Assembly (NCBI GenBank): GCA_965977975.1
Contig: CBHCZH010000008.1
Coordinates: 1-46,593, forward strand
DNA from: Croceibacterium_A sp965977975
Lineage (GTDB): Bacteria > Pseudomonadota > Alphaproteobacteria > Sphingomonadales > Sphingomonadaceae
Reading direction: 5' to 3'
Length of the DNA stretch: 46,593 nucleotides
Shown: one piece after another, positions 39,965 to 46,593 of the stretch
Layout: each line of letters starts with the position of its first letter
Position numbering within the stretch: the first letter of the stretch is position 1
Program-made: the position numbers and the translations under genes
The notes under the pieces: model-generated
What the model was told of the DNA's origin: nothing
What the model saw: only the letters and a program-made list of their open reading frames with translations
Database searches by the model: none

Positions 39965-42238
39965 GTGAGGAATTTTCGGATCGGGCGGCACTTTGGTGCC
40001 GGCACTATGGCGCTCGGGCTGGCGCTAGCCGCGACTCCGGTGCTGGCGCAGGACGAGCAGGAAGAGGAAGATTCGGGCGACATCGTCGTCACCGCCAACC
40101 GGGTCGAGAGCCTGGCATCCAAGACGCCGATCGCGCTGACGGCCGTAACGGGCGAGGATCTGACGGCCTCGGCCATCACCAATCCCACGCAGCTCGATGA
40201 ATTCGTGCCGAACGTCTCGATAGTGCGCGGCCTCGGCCTGCAGATCACCATTCGCGGCGTCACGTCGACCGACTCGACCGAGAAGGGCGATCCCTCGGCC
40301 GCATTCCTGCTCAACGGCGTCTATCTGGCGCGTCCGCAAGCGCAGGAAGTGAGCTTCTTCGATCTCCAGCGGGTCGAGGTCCTGCGCGGGCCGCAAGGCA
40401 CTCTCTACGGCCGCAATACGACCGCAGGCGTGATCAACGTCATCTCCAGCCGTCCGGAATTCAGCTTTGGCGGGTCGATCGATGCCTCCTACGAGAGCTT
40501 CGATCATCTCAACCTGACCGGCGTCCTCAACGTGCCCGTGTCCGATACGCTCGCGATCCGCGCTGCGGCCAATCTCGACCGGCACGACAGTTATGTCGTC
40601 AATGCTTCGGGCGATGGCTTCTCTTACGATCCGTTCAAGGAGAACGCTTCGGTCCGCCTGTCCGCACTGTGGGAGCCGACGAGCGACCTCAATCTGCTGC
40701 TGGTCGGCGATTACAGCGAGCTGAAGGGCACGCGCGTCGGCGGCGTCCAGACCAGCAACTTCTTCACCGGCGCCGCGCCGCTGACGAACCCCGCTGCCGT
40801 CGTGCCGGTCCAGCCGACCTATTACGACTCGTCCGCCCGGGCGCAGCGGCGCAACGTCAATCCGCAGCAGTGGCAGCCGACCAACGACGACACCGAAAAG
40901 GGCGTGATGGGTGAGCTGAACTGGGACTTCGGCCCGGCCACGCTGACCTACCTCGGCTCCTATCGCGAAAGCGAACGACATGGCCGTTCGACGATCATCG
41001 CGGGCATGAACCGCGCAACCTTCGACGGCGATTACTGGCAGACCTCGCACGAGGTGCGGCTGGCCTTCGGCGGCGACGGCCCGCTGCAGGCCCAGGTCGG
41101 CGGCTACTACTTCAAGGAGAAGTCCGGCATCGCCTTCTTCATCCTCGATCCGCAGAACATCGGTTTCCCGCCGTTCGCCACGCGGTTCGGCTTCCCACAG
41201 GATCCGACGATCGCTGAGAACAAGTCCGTTTTCGGCCAAGCTACATACGAGGTCCTCACTGATCTTCGTTTCACGGCCGGTCTCAGGTACTCCCACGACG
41301 ACAAGTCACGTGTAGGCGCCACGGTGTTCGACACCGATCCTGCCGTCGGCATCCCGGGCAACCGGGTGGTGCTGCAGGTCAACGACGCAGCGCGGACCTT
41401 CGACAAGGTGACCTGGCGCCTGGGCGTCGATTACGATTCCCCGCTCGGCCTGATCTACGCGTCGGTGGCGACTGGCTACAAGGCGGGCGGCTTCAACGAC
41501 GGCTGTCTCGCGGGGCCGGGTGCGCCCCCGCAATGCGTCTACAGCGAGTCGGAGCTGTATTATCAGCCGGAAACCCTCACGGCGTACGAAGCCGGCTTCA
41601 AGTTCAATCTGGCCGATCGCCTGGTCGGGCTGAACGGTTCGGTGTTCCACTACGAATACAAGGGGCTGCAGCTATCGCAGCTGGGCGATTTCGGCGGTTG
41701 CGGGTTCTGTCAGTTGACCACCAATGCCGCCGCGGCCACCGTGGACGGCGCCGAGCTCGAAGCCGTGGTGAGGCCCGTCAGCCGCCTGGTGCTCGATTTC
41801 GGGTTGAACTGGCTCCACGCGCGCTATGCCGATTACAACCCGAGCCGGATCGTGAACGGTTCGCCGATTACGCTCGACTTCTCGGGTCATCCGCTGTCAC
41901 GCAGTCCGAAATGGACCGGCTCGGCGGGTGCCACCTACACGTTCGATCTGGGGAACGGCGGCGAAGTGGTGGCCAATGCCCGGACACGCTTCAGCTCGCG
42001 GTACTATCTGACCGACATTGCTAACCTGATCGACTACTATCAGCCGTCCTACACCAAGACCGACGCCTCGATTACCTACAACGCTCCGGGCGGCCGCTAT
42101 TACATCGGCGCCTACGTGGAGAACCTTGAGAACGAGATCGTGCTGACGGGCGCCGGCTTCGGCAATTTCGGCCTCGACGGGACGGCATCCTTCGCCGACC
42201 CTCGCCGCTACGGCGTGCGCGCGGGCATTCGCTTCTAG
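39965..42238 (+). CDS. TonB-dependent receptor of the LacI-controlled locus
   Basis: An outer-membrane TonB-dependent receptor of 757 residues. I choose GTG 39965, preceded by GGGGAGAG, because it begins a normal signal peptide (RNFRIGRHFGAGTMALGLAL, cleavage near VLAQ); the open frame upstream crosses the operators. A TonB box-like DIVVTANRVESLASKTPIAL is followed by the plug (QLDEFVPNVSIVRGLGLQIT, RVEVLRGPQGTLYGRNTTAG) and the barrel, ending GVRAGIRF. Five bases later the esterase gene begins. Together with the GH3 lipoprotein it probably imports a glycoside or an acylated sugar-phenolic; the exact ligand is unknown. Confidence 0.93.
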   Translation: MRNFRIGRHFGAGTMALGLALAATPVLAQDEQEEEDSGDIVVTANRVESLASKTPIALTAVTGEDLTASAITNPTQLDEFVPNVSIVRGLGLQITIRGVTSTDSTEKGDPSAAFLLNGVYLARPQAQEVSFFDLQRVEVLRGPQGTLYGRNTTAGVINVISSRPEFSFGGSIDASYESFDHLNLTGVLNVPVSDTLAIRAAANLDRHDSYVVNASGDGFSYDPFKENASVRLSALWEPTSDLNLLLVGDYSELKGTRVGGVQTSNFFTGAAPLTNPAAVVPVQPTYYDSSARAQRRNVNPQQWQPTNDDTEKGVMGELNWDFGPATLTYLGSYRESERHGRSTIIAGMNRATFDGDYWQTSHEVRLAFGGDGPLQAQVGGYYFKEKSGIAFFILDPQNIGFPPFATRFGFPQDPTIAENKSVFGQATYEVLTDLRFTAGLRYSHDDKSRVGATVFDTDPAVGIPGNRVVLQVNDAARTFDKVTWRLGVDYDSPLGLIYASVATGYKAGGFNDGCLAGPGAPPQCVYSESELYYQPETLTAYEAGFKFNLADRLVGLNGSVFHYEYKGLQLSQLGDFGGCGFCQLTTNAAAATVDGAELEAVVRPVSRLVLDFGLNWLHARYADYNPSRIVNGSPITLDFSGHPLSRSPKWTGSAGATYTFDLGNGGEVVANARTRFSSRYYLTDIANLIDYYQPSYTKTDASITYNAPGGRYYIGAYVENLENEIVLTGAGFGNFGLDGTASFADPRRYGVRAGIRF

Positions 42239-42243
42239 GAAAG

Positions 42244-43683
42244 GTGATCGCAGTGCACATCAGACATCTGATCTTGGCCGCCAGTGCTTCCTTCCTCCTC
42301 GCGCCGGCCGCCGCCGGACAGGCCGGCCCTGTGGTTGCGACCGATGGCGGCCAGGTTTCCGGTTCGATCGAGGACGGTGTCGAAAGCTGGAAGGGAATTC
42401 CCTTCGCTGCGCCGCCCGTGGGCGAATTACGCTGGCGCGCGCCCCAGCCAGCGGCAAAGTGGGACGGTGTGAAGCAGACTGTCGCTTACGGCCAGGACTG
42501 CATGCAGGTACCGTTCCCCAGCGATGCCGCCCCGCTCGGAACCCCTCCTGCCGAGGATTGCCTCTACCTGAACGTTTGGCGGCCTGCAGGGACTAGCGAG
42601 AAGCTGCCGGTGGTCTTCTGGATCTACGGTGGCGGTTTCGTGAACGGCGGCGCGTCGCCGCCAACCTATTCCGGCGCCAATCTGGCGAGGCAGGGCGTCT
42701 TGTTCGTGAGCGCCAACTATCGTGTCGGCCGCTTCGGCACGTTTGCCCATCCGCAGCTCACCGCCGAGAACGCCGATGAGGGGCTGCTGGGGAACTACGG
42801 GTTCATGGATCAAGTCGCCGCATTGCGATGGGTTCAGCGCAACATCGCCGCATTCGGCGGCGATCCGGCCAACGTAACCATCGTGGGTGAGTCCGCCGGT
42901 GGCATGTCGGTCCACACCTTGGTCACCTCGCCGTTAGCCCAGGACTTGTTCGCCAAAGCAGTAGTGATGTCAGGTGGCGATGGTGGCGCCATGGGCGGCA
43001 GCAGCCTTGCCAGCGTCGAGAAGATTGGCCTCGATTTCGCGCAGTCGAAAGACATCGCACCGGACGATCCCGACGCGTTGGCCAAGCTTCGCGCGCTGTC
43101 GGCCGAGGAGGTGACCGACGGCCTCAACATGATGGCGCTGTTCGTTCCCAACCGGCCGCGCACGTTCGCCAGCCCGTTCGTGGACGGCAAGCTCGCCGTC
43201 GGCGCGGCGGCGTCGTATGCGTCGGGCGAGTTCGCGCGGGTGCCGCTGATGATCGGCGCGACCAGCGCCGATATGGGCGGCAGGACCGGTGTCATGGTCG
43301 GGGGTGCGCGCAGTCTTGCGGCCGCGATCGCCGAAAAGGACGTTCCGGTTTACGCCTACCGCTTTTCCTACGTCGCGGATTCGGTGGGGCAACCGGGCGC
43401 GCAGCACGCCACCGACATTCCGTTCTTCTTCGATACGACGGCGATCAAATATGGCGACCGGACCACGCCGAAGGACCTCGCAATGGGCAAGGCGATGAGC
43501 GCCTATCTGGTGAACTTCGCCAGGACCGGGGATCCCAATGCCGGCGGCCTGCCGCAATGGCCCCGCTATAGCGCGGCTGGCGATATGATAATGGACTTCG
43601 CCGAAAGCGGCGAGGCGGTTCCGCAGAAAGATCCATGGGGCGCTGAGATCGACGCCGCGGCGTCGAGACCGGCCGGCCAGTAG
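42244..43683 (+). CDS. Secreted type-B carboxylesterase
   Basis: A type-B carboxylesterase (479 residues) exported by a Sec signal (HIRHLILAASASFLLAPAAA). The start is GTG: 42244 or, with a better-placed AAAGG, 42253. Landmarks: WKGIPFAAPPVGELRWRAP, EDCLYLNVWRP, oxyanion hole IYGGGFVNG, nucleophile elbow VGESAGG (Ser ~217) and a late catalytic histidine in AQHATDIPFFF. Unlike the esterase at 29989 it has the classical GESAGG. It lies between a TonB receptor and a GH3 enzyme in one operon, suggesting that it removes acyl groups, for example hydroxycinnamoyl or acetyl, from a glycoside. Confidence 0.9.
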   Translation: MIAVHIRHLILAASASFLLAPAAAGQAGPVVATDGGQVSGSIEDGVESWKGIPFAAPPVGELRWRAPQPAAKWDGVKQTVAYGQDCMQVPFPSDAAPLGTPPAEDCLYLNVWRPAGTSEKLPVVFWIYGGGFVNGGASPPTYSGANLARQGVLFVSANYRVGRFGTFAHPQLTAENADEGLLGNYGFMDQVAALRWVQRNIAAFGGDPANVTIVGESAGGMSVHTLVTSPLAQDLFAKAVVMSGGDGGAMGGSSLASVEKIGLDFAQSKDIAPDDPDALAKLRALSAEEVTDGLNMMALFVPNRPRTFASPFVDGKLAVGAAASYASGEFARVPLMIGATSADMGGRTGVMVGGARSLAAAIAEKDVPVYAYRFSYVADSVGQPGAQHATDIPFFFDTTAIKYGDRTTPKDLAMGKAMSAYLVNFARTGDPNAGGLPQWPRYSAAGDMIMDFAESGEAVPQKDPWGAEIDAAASRPAGQ

Positions 43684-43694
43684 CGAGGTCAGCC

Positions 43695-45662
43695 ATGAAG
43701 CGGATGGAGGGTGCTCTCGGGATATTCGCAGCCACCGCTTTGCTTGCGGGATGCAAGTCCGGCGGCCCGCCGGAACTGACGCAGCCCGAGCTAGGGCTGC
43801 GTTCAAAGGCCGCGATCGAGCAGGACGGCCATCGTTTCCGCGATCTCGATGGCGACGGGAAGCTCACTCGCTACGAAGACTGGCGACTGGATCCGAAAGA
43901 GCGCGCGCGCGACCTCGTGTCACGCATGACGCTTGCCGAGAAAATCGGAACGCTCATGCACTCGACCTTGCCCGGCAAGGGCGGGCTGCTCGGACGAGCC
44001 GAAACCTACGATCTGGATGCGCTGGCGCCGCTGATCCGCGAAAGGCATGTCACCAGCTTCATCACCCGGCTGACGCTGTCGCCCGCCGATCTGGCCCGCC
44101 AGAACAATGCGGTTCAACGGCTGGCCGAAGACACGCGGCTCGGCATCCCGCTCACGATCAGCAGCGATCCACGCAATCACTTCCAGTACGTGCTAGGCGC
44201 GGGCGAAAGTGCCAACGGCGTCACCCAATGGCCCGAGTTGCTCGGTTTCGCGGCCTTGCGCGATCCGGCGCTGGTCAAGCGGTTCGGAGACATCGCCCGC
44301 AAGGAATACCGCGCCGTTGGCATTCACATGGCGCTGTCACCACAGCTCGACTTGCTTACCGAACCCCGTTGGCCGCGCGGTACGGGCACCTTCGGCAGCG
44401 ATCCTGTGCTGACAAGCGAGCTGGGCAGGGCTTACGTCGCTGGGCTCCAGGGTGGCGAGGGTGGCTTGGCTCCCAATGGCGTCATCACGGTCGTCAAGCA
44501 CTGGGTCGGCTACGGCGCGCAGCCGGACGGCTTTGACGCGCACAACTATTACGGTCGTTACGCGCGGGCAGGGAAGCACCTCGATCTGCACGTCCGGGCC
44601 TTCCGCGGTGCGTTCGAGGCGAAGGCTGCGGGAGTGATGCCCGCATATCCAATCCTGCTCGACACGACTGTCGACGGCGAGCCCCTCGAGCCGGTCGGGC
44701 CCGGGTTCAGCAAGCAGCTGTTGCAGGACCTGCTGCGCGAGCGCGAAGGCTTCGACGGGATCGTCCTTTCGGACTGGGCGATCACTCGCGACTGTACCGC
44801 TGGGTGCCGCAATCCCACTTCAGCCGCTCCGCAGCAGCCGAAGGACATAGCGACCTCATGGGGTGTGGAAGGGCTCACGGTCGGCCAACGCTATGTGAAG
44901 GGCCTCGAGGCGGGGCTCGACCAGTTCGGCGGCACCGACGAGGTCCAGCCGCTGATCGATGCCGTCGGCAAAGGCGAAATATCGGAATCGCGTATCGACG
45001 AAAGCGTGACGCGGATCCTGCTCAGCAAGTTTGAGCTGGGCCTGTTCGAAAATCCGTACGTCGATCCGGAAGAGGCGGTGGCGGCCGTTGGAGATCCGCA
45101 GGACGTGGCTCTGGCGGAGAAGACGCAGCGCGAGGCGCAAGTTCTGCTGCAAAACCGCGGTTCCCTGCTTCCGGTCGCGTCGACAGCGCGAAAGGTCTGG
45201 CTGTTCGGAATGGATCCAAAGGCGGCTGCGGCTGCCGGTCTAACCGTGGTGAACGATCCGGCCGATGCCGATTTTTCGATCGTGCGTGCGGACGCGCCCT
45301 CCGAAACGCTCCATCCCAACCATTTCTTCGGCAGCCGTCAAAAGGAAGGCCGGCTGGATTTCCGCCCGGGTGACCCGGCCTATGACGCGATGGTGAGAGC
45401 TGGCTCGCATGTCCCGACGATCCTGGCGATTTTTCTCGATCGGCCCGCCATCCTTTCCAACGTTCAGGACAAGGCCTCGGTCATCCTGGCCAATTATGGT
45501 GCGAGCGATGCCGCCGTATTGGACGTGATCCTGGGCAAAGCCGAGCCGAAGGGACGCCTTCCGACCGAGCTTCCCCGTTCGATGGAAGCGGTGGATGCGC
45601 AGGATCCGGCGCTGCCCGACGATTCCGGCGACCCGCTCTATCCACGCGGGGCGGGGATCTGA
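43695..45662 (+). CDS. Glycoside hydrolase family 3 lipoprotein
   Basis: A GH3 enzyme (655 residues), probably a beta-glucosidase or beta-xylosidase anchored as a lipoprotein (lipobox LLAGC, Cys ~20). Near the N-terminus, DLDGDGKLTRYE (~50-61) has the spacing of an EF-hand calcium loop, a feature recalled from a GH3 subgroup with a similar YEDWRL segment. The TIM-barrel domain has SSDPRNHFQ, VKHWVGYGAQPDGFDAHNYY and the nucleophile GIVLSDWAIT (Asp ~360). The C-terminal alpha/beta domain (from ~470) is short and ends in PTELPRSMEAVD. The length is below that of many GH3 enzymes because no fibronectin domain follows. It is the last gene of the LacI-controlled operon. Confidence 0.92.
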   Translation: MKRMEGALGIFAATALLAGCKSGGPPELTQPELGLRSKAAIEQDGHRFRDLDGDGKLTRYEDWRLDPKERARDLVSRMTLAEKIGTLMHSTLPGKGGLLGRAETYDLDALAPLIRERHVTSFITRLTLSPADLARQNNAVQRLAEDTRLGIPLTISSDPRNHFQYVLGAGESANGVTQWPELLGFAALRDPALVKRFGDIARKEYRAVGIHMALSPQLDLLTEPRWPRGTGTFGSDPVLTSELGRAYVAGLQGGEGGLAPNGVITVVKHWVGYGAQPDGFDAHNYYGRYARAGKHLDLHVRAFRGAFEAKAAGVMPAYPILLDTTVDGEPLEPVGPGFSKQLLQDLLREREGFDGIVLSDWAITRDCTAGCRNPTSAAPQQPKDIATSWGVEGLTVGQRYVKGLEAGLDQFGGTDEVQPLIDAVGKGEISESRIDESVTRILLSKFELGLFENPYVDPEEAVAAVGDPQDVALAEKTQREAQVLLQNRGSLLPVASTARKVWLFGMDPKAAAAAGLTVVNDPADADFSIVRADAPSETLHPNHFFGSRQKEGRLDFRPGDPAYDAMVRAGSHVPTILAIFLDRPAILSNVQDKASVILANYGASDAAVLDVILGKAEPKGRLPTELPRSMEAVDAQDPALPDDSGDPLYPRGAGI

Positions 45663-45718
45663 CTCTGCCTTTTTATCAGAGCTACGAAGGAATTTAGGGC
45701 AGCCGACGCCGATAGCGA

Positions 45719-46593
45719 TCAGCGCGGGGCGAGGGGGTCGAGTGGCTCGGCCTTGTTCCGCCGAAAGACGAAGAACAGGGCGGCAAAGACCAGGGTGACC
45801 ACGATGCTCGACCAGAATTCGGACGCCACTTTCGGTGTGATCGCCATCGCAGCCAGGATCCCGCAGATCGCCGCGATGCCGGCAAAGCTGAGCCAGGGAA
45901 AGAGCCACGTGCGGATGGTCAGCCGTTCCGGGCACTCCAGTTCGAAGCGGCGCCGCAGCCTGATCTGCGAAAGCGCGATCATCAGATAGACGATGAGCAT
46001 CAGCGCACCGGATGCGTTGACGAGGAAGCTGAACACCAGTTCCGGCGACAGCACCGAGGCTCCCAAGGCGCCGTAGCTGAACAGGCTGGCGATGAGGATC
46101 GAGCGCACCGGCACCTTGCGCCTGTTGACCGAGACGAGCGCCTGCGGCGCATCGCCGCGGGCGGCGAGGGTGAAGAGAACACGCGAGGTCACGTAAAGGC
46201 CGGAATTGAGGCACGAAAGAACAGCGATCAGAACGATGATGTTCATGATCAGCGCCGCGCCGGGAATGCCGATTGCCTCGAGCGCAGTGGCGAAAGGCGA
46301 CTGCCCCGGAACGACGGTATTCCACGGAACCACGGATACTATCAGCAGAACCGAGACGATGTAGAAGATCAGAATGCGCACCGCGACGGAGCTTGTCATC
46401 CGCGCGATGGTGCGGCTGGGTTCGGCCGATTCTGCCGCGGCAATGGTGGCGATTTCGGCGCCGACGAGCGCGAAGATCACGCTCGTGGTCGCTGCCAGCA
46501 CGGTCATCCCGCCGTTCGGCATGAAACCGCCGTGCTCCGTGAGATTGCCGAACGTGGGCCCGGCGCCGCTCGTGAGGCCAAATGCATACGAAC
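45719..46593 (-). CDS. APC-family amino acid permease, C-terminal part (gene runs off the right edge)
   Basis: The C-terminal ~290 residues of an amino acid/polyamine permease of the APC superfamily, close to GABA, proline and aromatic amino acid permeases (GabP, ProY, AroP type). The frame is open to the window edge, with GLTSGAGPTFGNLTEHGGF upstream of the internal ATG 46522. Landmarks: SVIFALVGAEIATIAAAESA followed by EPSRTIARM (helix 6 and the following loop), LNSGLYVTSRVLFTLAARGD (helix 8 region) and four to five more helices ending with FVFRRNKAEPLDPLAPR. It converges on the GH3 gene across a 56-base gap with no strong terminator. Confidence 0.92.
   Translation of the reverse strand, partial: SYAFGLTSGAGPTFGNLTEHGGFMPNGGMTVLAATTSVIFALVGAEIATIAAAESAEPSRTIARMTSSVAVRILIFYIVSVLLIVSVVPWNTVVPGQSPFATALEAIGIPGAALIMNIIVLIAVLSCLNSGLYVTSRVLFTLAARGDAPQALVSVNRRKVPVRSILIASLFSYGALGASVLSPELVFSFLVNASGALMLIVYLMIALSQIRLRRRFELECPERLTIRTWLFPWLSFAGIAAICGILAAMAITPKVASEFWSSIVVTLVFAALFFVFRRNKAEPLDPLAPR

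Noticed and set aside
45664..45682. CTCTG/CAGAG hairpin with T-rich loop after the GH3 gene
   Set aside because: Only 5 bp of stem and the T-run is in the loop rather than after the stem; too weak to call a terminator.

Overview
The window is a G+C-rich chromosomal segment of an alphaproteobacterium, most likely a sphingomonad (Novosphingobium/Sphingobium-like). That placement rests on three large TonB-dependent receptors beside catabolic genes, a CopB/CopC/CopD set, a HupE plus transmembrane-anchor pair, a homogentisate pathway and an AAHS-type aromatic transporter. It is an inference from gene content, not a phylogeny. I see no tRNA, rRNA, CRISPR array, insertion sequence or phage gene, and no gene-free stretch exceeds 300 bases.

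Layout. (1) 1-305: 3' end of acetyl-CoA synthetase. (2) 433-11490: a plus-strand metal-handling block with copB-copC-copD, a DUF1624 membrane acyltransferase coupled to an aldehyde dehydrogenase, a DUF4198 (NikK-like) periplasmic protein, a small His-rich secreted protein, HupE, a membrane-anchored protein, a siderophore-type TonB receptor and a PepSY membrane protein. It is followed by a ghrA-like reductase broken by an in-frame amber codon. (3) 12623-24512: an amine/peptide utilisation block with a five-part dipeptide-type ABC transporter (both ATPases fused), GNAT, succinate-semialdehyde-type dehydrogenase, tartrate/D-malate-type dehydrogenase, class III aminotransferase, Lrp regulator and M20 amidohydrolase. 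(4) 24543-27753, minus strand: homogentisate pathway maiA-fahA-hmgA, where fahA carries an in-frame TAA, plus a possible DUF2783 remnant. (5) 27953-38635: a catabolic cluster I cannot match to a described pathway. It has three secreted NTF2/SnoaL-like proteins, a Tat-exported esterase, an FAD aromatic hydroxylase, a MarR regulator, a TonB receptor, an AAHS permease and a second MarR regulator. (6) 38642-45662: a LacI-controlled locus (TonB receptor, secreted carboxylesterase, GH3 lipoprotein). (7) 45719-46593: truncated amino acid permease.

Main new observation. A palindrome, CTTGACTAGTCAAG, occurs four times (two perfect, two with one or two changes) only in promoter regions of block 5, including the divergent region shared with hmgA. 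This looks like the operator of a local MarR regulon linking outer-membrane uptake, periplasmic processing, inner-membrane import and perhaps the homogentisate pathway. A separate pair of GACAACGYTGTC operators lies between lacI and its receptor gene. Two otherwise intact enzyme genes (ghrA, fahA) carry single in-frame stops, so the strain may have lost these steps or the sequence may contain base errors.
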